From Spirochaetales bacterium (GTDB taxonomy: Bacteria; Spirochaetota; Spirochaetia; DSM-2461): a DNA stretch of 35,086 nt. Location: positions 1 through 35,086 of the forward strand of contig JAQQAP010000004.1 of NCBI GenBank assembly GCA_028533045.1, read 5' to 3'. The notes under the pieces were generated by a model. That model made no database searches and was not told where the DNA came from. It saw nothing but the letters and a program-made list of their open reading frames with translations. A program made the position numbers and the translations under genes. This document shows, in pieces, positions 23,222 through 33,780 of the stretch (its first letter is position 1; each line of letters starts with the position of its first letter).

Positions 23222-26200
23222 GGCGTTACCTCACTTTCGTACAGTTTCTTCATGTTCTCCAAAGCCGCTACGGCTTCCTTCATCTTATATTTTTTCATTA
23301 GTTCCTTAGTTTTCTTAAGAGATATTTCCGCCTCCTCCGTCAGGCGGTAAGACTCAAGCCGCGCCAATGCTTCTCCGGCCGGTTTCGGCTTTCTCATTCG
23401 AAGCGCTTCCAATACCTCGCTTATGCCCTCCAAGATAGTTTCGCCGGCGACCTCCCGCTGCCCGGCCGCAACCCTGTCCCCGGGAAGAATTGAGGATTCG
23501 CTAATACCGGTGATAAGGAGAGATATCTCCTCTCCCAGCAAATCCAAAGCCTTTTCGGGCGGGCCTGTCTCCTTCAGAAGGGCCTCCAGCTCCAGAGCCG
23601 CTTTATACAGCTCATGAGCCCCCAGGTTCCCCGCCAGACCTTTGACGGTATGGGCCTCTCTAACGGCCTCTTCCTGTTCACTCTGCCCCAAAGCTTCTGT
23701 AATTTTCTCCTTAACATTCCCATAATCGGCGCAAAAGCTCATAAGCATTTTCCTATAGAGTTCCCAATTGCCTCCGATCCGGGCCAAACCCTCTTTAATA
23801 TCCAGGCCGGGGATGACCGGCAGATCGGCCGCTCCATCTTCTCGAGCCTCAATTCTTTCATAGTTTTCCGGCAGCACCCGCTCTCCCGGAGCTATCCATC
23901 GGACCAGAGACCTCCAAAGCCTTTCCGGATTAATAGGTTTAGCCAAATAGTCCTGCATACCCGATTCAAGGACCCGTTCCCTGGCTCCGACCAAGGCATC
24001 GGCGGTCAAAGCAACGATGGGAAGTTCAGCGGAAGGAATCGTTTTACGTATCACCTCAGTCGCTTCATAGCCCCCCATAACGGGCATCTGCAAGTCCATG
24101 AGCACCCCGTCGTATCCCGGAGAGGAACGAAGGATATCCACCGCGTCCGCCCCGTTCTCCGCCACATCGACAAACAGCCCTTCCCTCTCCATAATCTCCC
24201 GGGCTACCTGTTGATTAATCTCATTATCTTCCACAAGAAGAATCCGAGCCCCGCGGATACGGGCCATCCGATCCTCAAGGCTATCTTCTCCCCCCGGTTC
24301 GTCTCGGCCCAACAACTGGGAAGGAAGAGAAAAAGACAAAAACACAGAGAATGTCGATCCCTTGCCCAAGACACTCTCCACAGCGATGCGCCCTCCCATC
24401 AACTCAGCTAACTGCTTACAGAGAGAGAGTCCCAAGCCGGTTCCGCCGTATTTCCTCGTAGCAGAAGAGTCGCCCTGGGAAAAGACCTTGAAAAGCTTCC
24501 CCTTATGCTCTTCTGTCAAACCTATCCCCGTATCGGTTACGGCAAAAACGATCTCGACCGAATCTTCTCCCGCCATTGATATGCCGGCATTAAGCTCCAC
24601 AGCCCCCTCACCGGTAAACTTCAAAGCGTTATCAAGAAGATTCTCAAGGATTTTTTTCACCTGCACCGGATCCCCCACGAGGAAGTCGGGAATATCCGGC
24701 GAAAGGGCAAAACGCAGCTCCAGGCCTTTTCCCTCGGCGATTCCCCTGTGATCTCCCGTCCTCAGGCCGTCAAAGAGATCTGTCAGACTAAAGGGAATAT
24801 TATTCAGAGCTAAATGTCCGGCTGTGACCTTGGTATAATCAAGGATATCCTCAACGATTTTCAAAAGGTTTTCCGAAGAAAAGGCCAGCTTCTTCACATA
24901 GTCCGCCTGTTCCGGACCAAGCTCTGTTTTCCGCAACAGATGAGTCAGCCCGATAATACCGTTCATGGGCGTTCGCAATTCATGGCTCATGTTAGCTAGA
25001 AAGTCGGACTTGGCCTTATCCGCCGCTTCCGCCTCTCCCTTGGCTCGCGCCAGCTCCTCTACCGTTTTTTTTAGATTGCCATTGGCTTCGGAAAGATCTT
25101 TTGTCCTTTGCTCAACTCTCATCTCCAGGGAATTATTCGCTTTAATCAACATTTCCCCGCCCCTCTCGCTGGACTTAAGACTAAAAAGGGTGGACCGGGC
25201 CACCAGAATGGCCACGAGGAGGAACATGACAAGACCAAACCACCGGGCAGCATAATAGATGGCCAAAGCATCTTTCACCTCAATCTCGGTGGTAATCCCA
25301 AAATCAAGACCCTCCAGCCAATGCCAGGCTCCCCAAACGGTAGCTCCCGTATAATCCCTATAGCCTTCCAGATTCATCCCGTCCCCCATGAAAAGGGCTT
25401 CTTTGAACATAAGAGTATGCTGCCATTCGGAAGGGGGAAGATCGGGACGAAAACCCCGGCTCAAATCTCCGCCGGGATCGGTAATAGAAATGTTCAGGAT
25501 ACTGGGCTTCTTGTCTAGCAGAAGTCCCATTTTCCGTAATTCCGCTTCAAAACGACTCCCCGACAGAAGCAAGCCCCGGCTGTCAAAGGCATAGGTTTGG
25601 CCCGAGCTGCCCATACGGCCCAGTTGGCAATACTGGGTAAAGGCATACTCCGGATTTTCCCTCTGCGCCAGCACGGCGACAGTTTGTCCCTTATGGTCCT
25701 TAACGGGTACGGCATAAAACATGCCCGATTGGTCCAATGCCCCTTCTCCTTCCCCCATCGGAACAGGAGGAATAAAAAGAGGCGTACCTTCCATAACCCT
25801 CTCCATGAGGTCGGGGCGATGGGTGAGGATAAAGTTATGCCTCCCAATGTAGTCATTGTTATCCGATGCCATAATGGTCTGTTCCCGTGAAATTAAGTAA
25901 TACCCCTGGGAACTGATGTAATGACTCTTTTCCTCCATATAGGCTCTGAACTTATCAAGAGACTCACTTCCCAACAGGGCCGCTCTGTCTTCGTCCAGGG
26001 AAGCAAGCCCCAAAGCCAGCTCTTTCAGTTCATCCTTCTCCGCTTCCAAAATCACATGATTTAAATTGTGGTTAATATAGTTCTCGAGAATCAGCACCGT
26101 CGAAGCGGAAAGAATTTCCAGATTCTCTTTTGTCTCGCGAAGTTCCGCCCTTTTGATTCCCTCCAGCCCTAAAGCCAAAAAAATCATAATAATCAGAAGA

Positions 26201-27828
26201 GAAAAGAACAGTACAAATAGAGTGGCTCTCCGCAGGCGCTTCAAATCATATCCGTCCGGGGAGGCAAGTTTCTTCTGGTAAAAACGCTGCACCGAGAAAA
26301 GAAGATAGACGATGACAACGAAAATGGTCAGATAAATGTGTATATACAGGGGATTATCAATAATATGCTCCAGACTCCTCTCTAACTGCTTTGTCTCAAG
26401 GGGGGACTCAATCCACTTTTTCTGAAGCGCCTCCCCTTCCTCCCGGGAAACGGAGTAAATCGTTTTTTGCAAAAGGGAATGTAATTCCCCTCTCTCCGGA
26501 TTCACGGCAAGGCAAAGCTGTGAAAGAGGGAAAAGGTCCGGGGAGCTTTCCCGGGACATCTCCAATTCTGTGTAAAAATTCCGGTCTATAAAATATTTTA
26601 AAACCCGTTCTTCACCGTAGACCCCGTCTACACGGCCATATGCCAGAACCGAAAGGCCCTCTTGAAGAGATTGCGCTCCGTAGGGTACGACTCCGGGATA
26701 ATCCCGCCCCAGTCTGTTTAATACCAATCCCCTATCCTGCATAGCGATAATCTCCCCCGATAGATTATCCAGGGCCCCCAGGGGGAGCCGACTGTGGGAG
26801 ACAACGGACCTGGGGCTTGCCATATAGGATTCGGTTAAGAGAAATGAGTCGTCCCGTACAGAAAGAGACATATAATCCAGTATGGCGTCTATTTCGTTGT
26901 TCCAAAGCATGGTCTCCAGTTGCGGTTGGTTAAAAGCGGAAATGATTTCCACGCCGATTCCGGCCTTTTCCGCCAGAAGCTTCATGTAGTCTATGGAGAA
27001 CCCCTGAACCGTTCCATTCTGCCCAAAAGCATAGGGAGGCCTGTTTACGCAAACCCCCACCTTTATCACCGGGTGTTTCTTCAGAAAATTTGTCTCTGCC
27101 GAGTCCGGAGGCCACTCATAGGCATGAAGCGTTTCCCTGACCAGACGGAAAAGGTCGGGAACGGCGCTCGTATTTCGTGTGTTTAAAGCCCGGGAGCATG
27201 AAGAAAAATCAATGATTCCCGGAAAAAGGGAGAAAAAGGAGACAAACAGATCCTCCATCCCTCCCGACAATTCATAACGGGGCTGCTCAAGAATAGTTCC
27301 CGCGCAGGCAAAATCCTCACCCATAAGAAAATCATAGAGAATCACAACAGCCCAGGCAGGAGAAACGATATCGTAGCGGAGCACTCTCCCCTTTGCATAG
27401 ACCTCGGTCCGGGATACTTTTAATTCTCCCAACCAGTAGGGATAGTCCCGCCGGGGAGCGAAGGAATAATCATGATTAATACTGTTCAGAGAAAAAAAAG
27501 GTGTCCCCGTTTTTTCTCCTATGAGGAGAATCTCTTCCATTTCATTTGCTTGGGAATAAAAAATAACACCGTCTATCCCCTTTGAGCAGACCTCTTTAAC
27601 CGCCGAGGCGATACTTCGGTTATCTTCGCTAAGGAAATATACTTGCAGATTGATCCCGAGGTCTTCCGCAGCAGCCTCCGCATAGTAAGAAGCCCGTTGA
27701 TAAAAGTCATTGCCCCTGGGAAAAAAGAGAGCCATATCAAATTGCTCCCCCCTTCTGCCATTTTGAGAGAAAACCTGTGAAAAACAGATGAAGAGCAGCA
27801 CAAAGACAGCCCAGGTTCGCTTATTCAT
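23218..27828 (-). CDS. BvgS-like hybrid histidine kinase with three periplasmic sensor regions
   Basis: A membrane sensor kinase of 1536 residues. Order: signal peptide (1-22); a region (about 28-180) like one lobe of sugar-binding proteins ([34 protein letters not shown]); an SBP_bac_3 domain (about 250-485, [25 protein letters not shown]); membrane segment about 495-514; short basic cytoplasmic loop; segment about 535-556; a dCache-type periplasmic domain (about 575-855); segment about 862-881; coiled coil; HisKA with His949; ATPase; receiver with Asp1245; Hpt with His1393; helical tail. ATG 27828 is chosen because it starts the signal peptide and has GAGGTT upstream. It overlaps the following receiver gene by 4 bp. 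The ligands are unknown. Confidence 0.88.
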   Translation of the reverse strand: MNKRTWAVFVLLFICFSQVFSQNGRRGEQFDMALFFPRGNDFYQRASYYAEAAAEDLGINLQVYFLSEDNRSIASAVKEVCSKGIDGVIFYSQANEMEEILLIGEKTGTPFFSLNSINHDYSFAPRRDYPYWLGELKVSRTEVYAKGRVLRYDIVSPAWAVVILYDFLMGEDFACAGTILEQPRYELSGGMEDLFVSFFSLFPGIIDFSSCSRALNTRNTSAVPDLFRLVRETLHAYEWPPDSAETNFLKKHPVIKVGVCVNRPPYAFGQNGTVQGFSIDYMKLLAEKAGIGVEIISAFNQPQLETMLWNNEIDAILDYMSLSVRDDSFLLTESYMASPRSVVSHSRLPLGALDNLSGEIIAMQDRGLVLNRLGRDYPGVVPYGAQSLQEGLSVLAYGRVDGVYGEERVLKYFIDRNFYTELEMSRESSPDLFPLSQLCLAVNPERGELHSLLQKTIYSVSREEGEALQKKWIESPLETKQLERSLEHIIDNPLYIHIYLTIFVVIVYLLFSVQRFYQKKLASPDGYDLKRLRRATLFVLFFSLLIIMIFLALGLEGIKRAELRETKENLEILSASTVLILENYINHNLNHVILEAEKDELKELALGLASLDEDRAALLGSESLDKFRAYMEEKSHYISSQGYYLISREQTIMASDNNDYIGRHNFILTHRPDLMERVMEGTPLFIPPVPMGEGEGALDQSGMFYAVPVKDHKGQTVAVLAQRENPEYAFTQYCQLGRMGSSGQTYAFDSRGLLLSGSRFEAELRKMGLLLDKKPSILNISITDPGGDLSRGFRPDLPPSEWQHTLMFKEALFMGDGMNLEGYRDYTGATVWGAWHWLEGLDFGITTEIEVKDALAIYYAARWFGLVMFLLVAILVARSTLFSLKSSERGGEMLIKANNSLEMRVEQRTKDLSEANGNLKKTVEELARAKGEAEAADKAKSDFLANMSHELRTPMNGIIGLTHLLRKTELGPEQADYVKKLAFSSENLLKIVEDILDYTKVTAGHLALNNIPFSLTDLFDGLRTGDHRGIAEGKGLELRFALSPDIPDFLVGDPVQVKKILENLLDNALKFTGEGAVELNAGISMAGEDSVEIVFAVTDTGIGLTEEHKGKLFKVFSQGDSSATRKYGGTGLGLSLCKQLAELMGGRIAVESVLGKGSTFSVFLSFSLPSQLLGRDEPGGEDSLEDRMARIRGARILLVEDNEINQQVAREIMEREGLFVDVAENGADAVDILRSSPGYDGVLMDLQMPVMGGYEATEVIRKTIPSAELPIVALTADALVGARERVLESGMQDYLAKPINPERLWRSLVRWIAPGERVLPENYERIEAREDGAADLPVIPGLDIKEGLARIGGNWELYRKMLMSFCADYGNVKEKITEALGQSEQEEAVREAHTVKGLAGNLGAHELYKAALELEALLKETGPPEKALDLLGEEISLLITGISESSILPGDRVAAGQREVAGETILEGISEVLEALRMRKPKPAGEALARLESYRLTEEAEISLKKTKELMKKYKMKEAVAALENMKKLYESEVTP

Positions 27829-27935
27829 CCAATCAACCTCATAGATAATTCTAAACAAATAGAAAGCGATTGCCACTGTTTCTATAGGAAAACTGGATTT
27901 TTATTTAAATGTTGAAATTCCTTCTAAGCAAGTTC

Positions 27936-30143
27936 TCAGGCTTCCTGAGCTTTTTTCTCCTGAATAAACTTACCGTAACGCTTGTCCACAGTAGCGATAT
28001 GATCAAGAAGCCAGACAACGACCTTCTCCTGAATCTCAATTAGCAGGGTCGCATCAAATTTTCCCCCTTCCAGTTTCTTTTCGATAGCCTTGAATTCGTC
28101 TTCGTAAACCTTGTGGAGTTTCTTGTGCTCATCAAGATAGGGATAGTCATAGGATTCCATAAGCTTTTCTTCATCACGGAAATGGTAATCGATATACTTG
28201 TTGATGAATCCCACCAGTTCCACAACAGAGTAATCCTGCGACCCCTCGATAAGAGCGGAAAGAAGCTTGTTAATCCTGTTAAAAAGTTCCTTATGCTCCT
28301 CATCCATCTCGGGGATGGTGACGGACATGATATCGGACCAGCTAATGCCGAATTTAATCTGATCGACCCTTTCAATATCTTCTCCGGTTTTAAGCTTATC
28401 CAACTCTGTGTTCAAAAGGGTATTGTTGTATTTATTCTGGTTACTAAAGGAAGCCAGCTTCAAAGCGACCATATCCAGCTTCTCCGACTGTTTAGCCACA
28501 TAGTCCACATTATTCAGAGTCCGGGCGGAACTCTCCTTAATGGAGAGAATCGATTCAAGCGACTCATTTGCCCCTTCGTCCATCTCCTTCGAGGCGGTTT
28601 TAACAACTTCGCTCGTCTCCATGAGGGTAGAAACGGACTGGAGGATCTCCTGGCTGGCCAGGGAAAGCTCATCCATGGAGGAAGTAACTTCCTGAAGGGT
28701 CTGAGAGAAAAGCTCCACCTCTTTGTTTATTACGTTCAGCGACTCTTCACTCTCATTACCCGCCCTGGTGGCCAGAGAAATTTTCTCCGTAGTGGAGTTA
28801 AGGCTGGAGGCGATCCGGCCGGCGTTGACGCTCGTGTCCTCCGCCAGTTTACGAATTTCATCGGCCACAACGGCAAAGCCCTTACCCGCTTCCCCGGCGT
28901 GGGCCGCTTCGATGGAGGCGTTCATAGCCAGAAGATTGGTCTGGCTGGAAATATTGTTTATGATATCTATCATATCCATCATTTCGTTGGCGTTCTTCTG
29001 AATCTCCTGAATAATCTCGCTCGTATAGTGAACCTTCTCGCCCCCTCCCCTGATCAGCTCAACAATGTTCTCCATGGAAGAGAGACGGGTCCTGGCGATT
29101 CCGGCCACATTGTTTACGGAAGCCATAATCTCTTCCGTTGAAGAGCTTGACCTCTCTATGGCGCTAAACTGCTGCATAACCTGGCTATTCAGCCGGGATA
29201 TGGACTGGCGAATCTGTTCAATAGCGGTGGAGGCCTGTTGAATGGAATTATCCAGAATCTCGCTGTTGCCCCTCACCTCTTCGATGCTCTTCACGATTTT
29301 GGAAGTCGATTCGGCTGTCAGCTTCGCTTCAAAGAGGATATGTTCCCCCAGAACATCGTTCTTGGTGGCTATCTCTGCGATAGAAATCAACATTCCCCGA
29401 ATCTTTTCCAGAAAGAGATTAAAGCTCTCCGCCATATGGCTCAGCTCGTCCCGCCCCAAAAGAGGAAGTGTTACCGTAAGATCCCCTTCGCTCGTGGAAA
29501 GATCCTCCAGGGTATCCACCGTAACCTTCATCGGCTTGCTGATCAACCGGGTAATAAGAACACCGAGCACTCCGACCACAAGAATCATAATGACTCCTAC
29601 CAATACTAAAGCCCGGGTGGTTTTTTCAAGAGTTAACATATAATCGTCACTAATAGCCTCCCTTCGTTTAATAATGGGGGCTTTCACCCCCTCAAGGCGA
29701 TTCAACATGGCGTCCGCTTTGGCATCAAAAGCATCCATAGCCCGATTCCCCTGTTCCCGGGAGTTGCCGTAAGCGGTTTTCATAGCCACCCCGGTATTCC
29801 AAAAGGATTCAATGGATTCCCTTAGAGAATCGGCAGACTGGGCAAACTCCGGATCCAATTCCGCAAGGTCATTCAAGGCATCGTAGGCATCTCTTTTGGA
29901 GTCCGTTGCTTCCCCGGTTATAACCGAACCGTCCTGGGTCAGACTGGCATCGGTAAGAAACTGCCACATATTAATAACGGAGACTTCAAGATCCCTAACC
30001 AAAGAATACTCATGGGCAATTTTGTCGGATTCCAGAAAACGCGCTTGATTAGCCCTGCTGCCTACCAAAGAATAGGCGACAAACAAAACAAAAATGAGCG
30101 ATGAAAAAACAGCATTAAGTATTATTTTGGTCTTTATTTTCAT
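27936..30143 (-). CDS. Methyl-accepting chemotaxis protein fused to a C-terminal hemerythrin domain
   Basis: A 735-residue transducer. Membrane segments lie at about 8-28 and 179-200, with a helical sensor domain between them; then HAMP (200-252) and the signalling coiled coil with the conserved tip [20 protein letters not shown] (403-422). After residue 595 comes a bacteriohemerythrin domain with all seven di-iron ligands: His617, His654, Glu658, His673, His677, His715 and Asp720. Oxygen bound at the di-iron site is thus likely sensed in the cytoplasm and passed to CheA/CheW, as in DcrH of Desulfovibrio, whose hemerythrin is also C-terminal. AGGAG precedes the ATG. It lies 30 nt after the GGDEF gene and 107 nt before the kinase. 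Confidence 0.92.
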   Translation of the reverse strand: MKIKTKIILNAVFSSLIFVLFVAYSLVGSRANQARFLESDKIAHEYSLVRDLEVSVINMWQFLTDASLTQDGSVITGEATDSKRDAYDALNDLAELDPEFAQSADSLRESIESFWNTGVAMKTAYGNSREQGNRAMDAFDAKADAMLNRLEGVKAPIIKRREAISDDYMLTLEKTTRALVLVGVIMILVVGVLGVLITRLISKPMKVTVDTLEDLSTSEGDLTVTLPLLGRDELSHMAESFNLFLEKIRGMLISIAEIATKNDVLGEHILFEAKLTAESTSKIVKSIEEVRGNSEILDNSIQQASTAIEQIRQSISRLNSQVMQQFSAIERSSSSTEEIMASVNNVAGIARTRLSSMENIVELIRGGGEKVHYTSEIIQEIQKNANEMMDMIDIINNISSQTNLLAMNASIEAAHAGEAGKGFAVVADEIRKLAEDTSVNAGRIASSLNSTTEKISLATRAGNESEESLNVINKEVELFSQTLQEVTSSMDELSLASQEILQSVSTLMETSEVVKTASKEMDEGANESLESILSIKESSARTLNNVDYVAKQSEKLDMVALKLASFSNQNKYNNTLLNTELDKLKTGEDIERVDQIKFGISWSDIMSVTIPEMDEEHKELFNRINKLLSALIEGSQDYSVVELVGFINKYIDYHFRDEEKLMESYDYPYLDEHKKLHKVYEDEFKAIEKKLEGGKFDATLLIEIQEKVVVWLLDHIATVDKRYGKFIQEKKAQEA

Positions 30144-30173
30144 TGAGATCTCCTCATAATTTCTCTTACATTA

Positions 30174-31190
30174 TTATTTATCGGCAATTGTGACTCTATT
30201 TCGTCCTTTTTCCTTGGAAAGATACATAAGCCGGTCCACTTCGCTTAAAAAACTATTGACGGTCACCTTCGGCCCAATAGAGCTCACCCCAAAGCTGGCA
30301 GTTACGGTAAACCCCTGCTCGAATTCTAGTTTCTCAAAAGAAACCCGGAGCTTCTCCGCCAGCTGCCCCGCCGATTCCCCATCGGTCTCTGGACATAAAA
30401 TAAGGAACTCTTCTCCGCCCCACCGGCCGACAACATCACTTTTCCTTGTATATTTTCGCATTGCGAGACTCAAGGCAACCAATACCTCATCGCCCACGCC
30501 ATGCCCCCATGTGTCGTTGATATTCTTAAAATGGTCCACATCCAGCATAATCAGGGAAAAAGGAGTCCCGTAGCGTTCGAACCGATTAAATTCCCCCTGG
30601 ATAGACTGATTCAACCGGGAGCGATTGGCCAGACCAGTCAAAACATCGGTCATACTGAGTCGTTTCAACTCCCGGTTCTGATCCTGCAGCTTCTCCCGAG
30701 CGGCGTTTTTAAGGGACTCATTATTGCCTGTCAAATAGACAAAAATCAGATAAACAATGAGACTTTGAATAGACTGATTGCTATCATAAATCAGAATAGG
30801 TCTGATAAAGAGATGACAGAGAATCATTAGAACAATCAGGCAACTGTACGTTCCGGCCCAAATAAGAGCTTCCCGGGGATTCAGCATGAGCATTGTAATG
30901 AGGGGGATAAAAAGGACCCAAATGAATCCCGAATCGGCTATTCCCCCGGTCAGAAAAATAACGAGGCTCATCATATATACGGCGCTGACGAGGATACGGT
31001 AGGACCAGTGAGAAGAATTACCTTTCCGGTGCAAAATGTAGTTAACCGTTAATAGGATTCCCAGAAAGGATTCGAATCCCCCCAGAAGATACCTCCCCCT
31101 CATAAGGTAAGCGCTTCCAAAAGAGTAAAAGACCAGAGCCGTAGCTAAGGAAAAATTTCGAAACAGTTTATTCTGAATTGATGAAAACAT
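30174..31190 (-). CDS. Membrane-bound GGDEF diguanylate cyclase
   Basis: A 338-residue protein. About six hydrophobic segments fill residues 12-155 and form an integral-membrane input. A short coiled linker leads to a GGDEF domain (about 175-335). The catalytic site reads GGEEF (258-262), with DVDHFKNINDTWGH upstream for substrate and metal binding, so it should make c-di-GMP. An RxxD inhibitory site (Arg249-Asp252) lies exactly five residues before GGEEF, indicating product feedback. It is the first gene of the minus-strand signalling block and has GGGAGAG before the ATG. Together with the HD-GYP gene it gives the region both synthesis and breakdown of c-di-GMP. Confidence 0.92.
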   Translation of the reverse strand: MFSSIQNKLFRNFSLATALVFYSFGSAYLMRGRYLLGGFESFLGILLTVNYILHRKGNSSHWSYRILVSAVYMMSLVIFLTGGIADSGFIWVLFIPLITMLMLNPREALIWAGTYSCLIVLMILCHLFIRPILIYDSNQSIQSLIVYLIFVYLTGNNESLKNAAREKLQDQNRELKRLSMTDVLTGLANRSRLNQSIQGEFNRFERYGTPFSLIMLDVDHFKNINDTWGHGVGDEVLVALSLAMRKYTRKSDVVGRWGGEEFLILCPETDGESAGQLAEKLRVSFEKLEFEQGFTVTASFGVSSIGPKVTVNSFLSEVDRLMYLSKEKGRNRVTIADK

Positions 31191-31207
31191 TTCTCTCCCG
31201 TAATTTA

Positions 31208-31237
31208 ATGATGAGCCGAACGGAGGGATTTTGTCAA
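31208..31237 (-). promoter_or_regulatory. Candidate promoter of the GGDEF gene
   Basis: On the minus strand a perfect TTGACA (31237-31232) is followed after 18 bp by CATCAT (31213-31208), putting the start site around 31200, about 10 nt before the ATG. It is back to back with the plus-strand lyase promoter. Confidence 0.45.
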
Positions 31238-31243
31238 ATTTAT

Positions 31244-31272
31244 TTGCTACGGAGCAACGAGAGTCCTACAAT
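31244..31272 (+). promoter_or_regulatory. Candidate leaderless promoter of the PL6 lyase gene
   Basis: TTGCTA (31244-31249), a 17-bp spacer and TACAAT (31267-31272) fit a sigma-70 promoter. The -10 ends 6 nt before ATG 31279, so the start site would coincide with the start codon. Confidence 0.55.
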
Positions 31273-31278
31273 AGTTCT

Positions 31279-32760
31279 ATGAACAATTTAAAAATACGAA
31301 AACACGACATGTCCCTTATTCTATTTCTGATGATTCTCTTTGGCTGCAGCCAAAGCAGCCCGGTCTCGGCGGAAAGTTTTTCCCCGGGAGAAGAACCGGC
31401 GAGCTACACCGATGCAACCGCCTACACCCGCCCCGCTTTTACGAGCGATAATGTGTATGACTCGGAGGCGGAAATTGATGCCGCTGCGGATTCGGGAACA
31501 GCGGGAGAGGTGGTGGTCATTGCCGACGGGACCTATACCGATTTCAACCGGACCTTCGCAGGCAGCGGAAACGCGGGGAGTCCTTTGGTGATTATGGCGG
31601 AGACCCCGGGCGGAGTGATTTTCGAGGGCCGTTCCACCATCACGGTCACCGGAGACTATGTTGTCCTGGAGGGCTTTCTCTTTCAAAACGGCTATCCCGC
31701 CGACAGCAAAGGTGCCCTAATTCTCTCCGGCGATTACAACCGCATCACCAACTGCAAAATAGACAGCTTCAACGACAGCGTAAAAAGTGAAACCTATAAG
31801 TGGGTGTCCCTGGATGATGATAGCCGGGGAAACGAAGTGGACCACTGCACCTTTACGGGAAAAGCCTCGGAAGGAGCCCTTCTGACAATATGGCGGGATG
31901 CTGATGTTATCAACGAACATCATATCCACCACAACCTTTTTAAAGATTTCAGTTATAACTCTTCCGATGACGATAAAGACGACAGCAACGGCTGGGAAAC
32001 GATTCGCCTGGGCACGGGAACCTGGTCCCAGTATGACTCAAGCACGGTGGTGGAATACAACCTCTTTAGCGCCTGCAACGGGGAGATAGAAGTCATCTCC
32101 AATAAATCCGGGGACAATACCTACCGATACAACACCTTTTACCGAAACGTAGGCCATCTGACTCTGCGACAAGGCACAGGTTGTACCATCTATCAAAACT
32201 ACTTTGATACCGGCGGCATTCAGAGTGCCGGGGGAATCCGGGTGTGCGACAAAAACCACACCATTGAAGAGAACTATATTGAGGGAGCCCGATTCTCCTC
32301 GGGGACCAAAGTGCGGGGCGGTATTGCCTTCATGGCCCATTACGACCCGACTGCGGATGATCCCGATCCTCTCTACCGGGAAGTGACCGGCGTAACGGTC
32401 CGAAATAACAGCATCATCAATTCCATGAGAAGCCTGGTCTTCGGAGGCGGAGGAAATGATTCAGAGCTGCAAGCCCCTTCGGACGCAGACTTTGAGGGGA
32501 ACCTGATTCGGAACAATATTAACGGCGACGGGGAGTATGACCTTATTACCGTTTGGTACGACCGGGATATGGCGGACAGAAGCTTCTCAGGCGATGTTTT
32601 CTACGGCTCCGACCTGGGAATCACCACTCCCGCAGGGATTCTCACAGACAAGCCGTCCCTCTCCCTCAACTCCCACGGCCAGTACATGGCGGCAGACGGT
32701 TCCACAGGCGCCCCGGCTCTTCTCTACCTAACAGAAAGCGATGTGGGAGTCAATTTTTAA
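31279..32760 (+). CDS. PL6-family polysaccharide lyase lipoprotein (alginate lyase / chondroitinase B-like)
   Basis: An outer-surface or periplasmic lipoprotein of 493 residues: signal peptide with lipobox LFGC (Cys23), short linker, then a right-handed parallel beta-helix. The PL6 active-site block is present: GEIEVISNKS with Glu269 and Glu271 as likely calcium ligands and Lys276 as the Bronsted base, then HLTLRQG with Arg297 as the acid. PL6 enzymes cleave alginate or dermatan sulfate by beta-elimination; which one cannot be told here, though a seaweed or animal-matrix polysaccharide is implied. The N-terminal NVYDSEAEIDAAADSG...VVIADGTY opening is typical. ATG 31279 gives a normal signal peptide; TTG 31231 with GGAGGG upstream is an alternative. 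Confidence 0.88.
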   Translation: MNNLKIRKHDMSLILFLMILFGCSQSSPVSAESFSPGEEPASYTDATAYTRPAFTSDNVYDSEAEIDAAADSGTAGEVVVIADGTYTDFNRTFAGSGNAGSPLVIMAETPGGVIFEGRSTITVTGDYVVLEGFLFQNGYPADSKGALILSGDYNRITNCKIDSFNDSVKSETYKWVSLDDDSRGNEVDHCTFTGKASEGALLTIWRDADVINEHHIHHNLFKDFSYNSSDDDKDDSNGWETIRLGTGTWSQYDSSTVVEYNLFSACNGEIEVISNKSGDNTYRYNTFYRNVGHLTLRQGTGCTIYQNYFDTGGIQSAGGIRVCDKNHTIEENYIEGARFSSGTKVRGGIAFMAHYDPTADDPDPLYREVTGVTVRNNSIINSMRSLVFGGGGNDSELQAPSDADFEGNLIRNNINGDGEYDLITVWYDRDMADRSFSGDVFYGSDLGITTPAGILTDKPSLSLNSHGQYMAADGSTGAPALLYLTESDVGVNF

Positions 32761-32778
32761 TATCCCCGCCCGTTTTAT

Positions 32779-32807
32779 TTGCACCCACAGTCGGAAAGAC
32801 TTATAAT
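32779..32807 (+). promoter_or_regulatory. Promoter of the aldo/keto reductase gene
   Basis: TTGCAC (32779-32784), a 17-bp spacer and a perfect TATAAT (32802-32807) lie 28 nt before the ATG. The predicted short leader contains the AGGGAGG ribosome-binding site. Confidence 0.6.
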
Positions 32808-32835
32808 TAATAAAGAAGATTCAGGGAGGTCTCCT

Positions 32836-33732
32836 ATGAAGATCAAAGATAAATCCAGAATCGTCTTGGGATGCATGAGGATTTCCGGAATGGAACCAAA
32901 AGAGCGGGAAAGATTGATTATGACCGCCTACGAATCGGGAATCAACTATTTCGACCATGCCGACATTTACGGAGGCGGCGTTTCGGAGGAAGTTTTCGCC
33001 CACACCTTCGAGCAGCTTTCCCTTAAAAGGGAAGAGGTTATCCTTCAATCAAAATGCGGAATACGGGAAGGGATGTATGACTTTTCCCGGGAATATATCC
33101 TGACTGCGGTGGATAAAATCCTGGGCCGATTAAAGACCGATTATCTTGACGTGTTACTTCTCCACCGACCCGACGCCCTTTGTGAGCCGGAAGAGGTAGC
33201 CGAAGCTTTCAGCCAACTTCACAAAAAAGGGAAAGTGCTCCATTTTGGAGTCAGCAATCACAACCACTACCAAATTGAACTTCTCAGAAAGTACGTGAAG
33301 CAGGATATCCTTTTTAATCAGCTCCAATTCAGCATCATGCACACCGGGATGATCGACGCCGGCCTGAATGTGAATATGAAGGTGGAAAATTCCGTAGACC
33401 ACGACGGAGGGGTGATGGACTACTGTCGTCTCCACGGTATAACGATTCAAGCCTGGTCCCCCTTCCAGTATGGCTTTTTTGAAGGCGTTTTCCTGGAAAA
33501 CGACGGATTCCCCGAGTTAAACCGGACCATAGACCGTATAGCAGACAAATACGGCGTGACCAATTCGGCGGTAGCCATTGCCTGGATTCTACGCCACCCG
33601 GCGGGCATACAAGCCGTTATCGGCACGACCAATCCAAATCGGGTAAAAGACATATCCCTGGCGGAAGGCTTTAATCTGAGCCGCAAAGAGTGGTATGAAA
33701 TTTACTTGGCCGCAGGTAATAAGCTGCCCTAA
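32836..33732 (+). CDS. Aldo/keto reductase (YdhF-like)
   Basis: A 298-residue TIM-barrel NADPH-dependent oxidoreductase. The catalytic tetrad is visible as Asp40, Tyr45 (FDHADIYG), Lys73 (QSKCG) and His110 (LLLHRPD). GVSNHN and the C-terminal AVIGTTNPNRV segment are the cofactor-binding parts. Similarity is greatest to E. coli YdhF-type enzymes (VLGCMRISGM opening, WSPFQYG). The physiological substrate is unknown. ATG 32836 is chosen for the strong AGGGAGG; the frame is open further upstream without a ribosome-binding site. It has its own promoter, so it need not be linked to the lyase. Confidence 0.92.
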   Translation: MKIKDKSRIVLGCMRISGMEPKERERLIMTAYESGINYFDHADIYGGGVSEEVFAHTFEQLSLKREEVILQSKCGIREGMYDFSREYILTAVDKILGRLKTDYLDVLLLHRPDALCEPEEVAEAFSQLHKKGKVLHFGVSNHNHYQIELLRKYVKQDILFNQLQFSIMHTGMIDAGLNVNMKVENSVDHDGGVMDYCRLHGITIQAWSPFQYGFFEGVFLENDGFPELNRTIDRIADKYGVTNSAVAIAWILRHPAGIQAVIGTTNPNRVKDISLAEGFNLSRKEWYEIYLAAGNKLP

Positions 33733-33745
33733 GGTAAAGCGGGAG

Positions 33746-33774
33746 TTGCCCCAACGGGGGGATTCTTTTATCAT
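33746..33774 (+). promoter_or_regulatory. Candidate leaderless promoter of the APH-fold kinase gene
   Basis: TTGCCC (33746-33751), a 17-bp spacer and TATCAT (33769-33774) end 6 nt before ATG 33781, the same geometry as at the PL6 lyase gene. No Shine-Dalgarno is present. GGGGGAT (33757-33763) can pair with ATCCCCC (33773-33779), so a transcript coming from the reductase gene would form a hairpin here. Confidence 0.5.
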
Positions 33775-33780
33775 CCCCCT

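Noticed and set aside
27935..27956. CTCAGG/CCTGAG hairpin followed by T6 on the plus strand as a terminator
   Set aside because: The T run is on the plus strand inside the 3' end of the MCP gene, where no plus-strand gene ends; the T tract reflects lysine codons of the minus-strand gene, and on the minus strand no T run follows.
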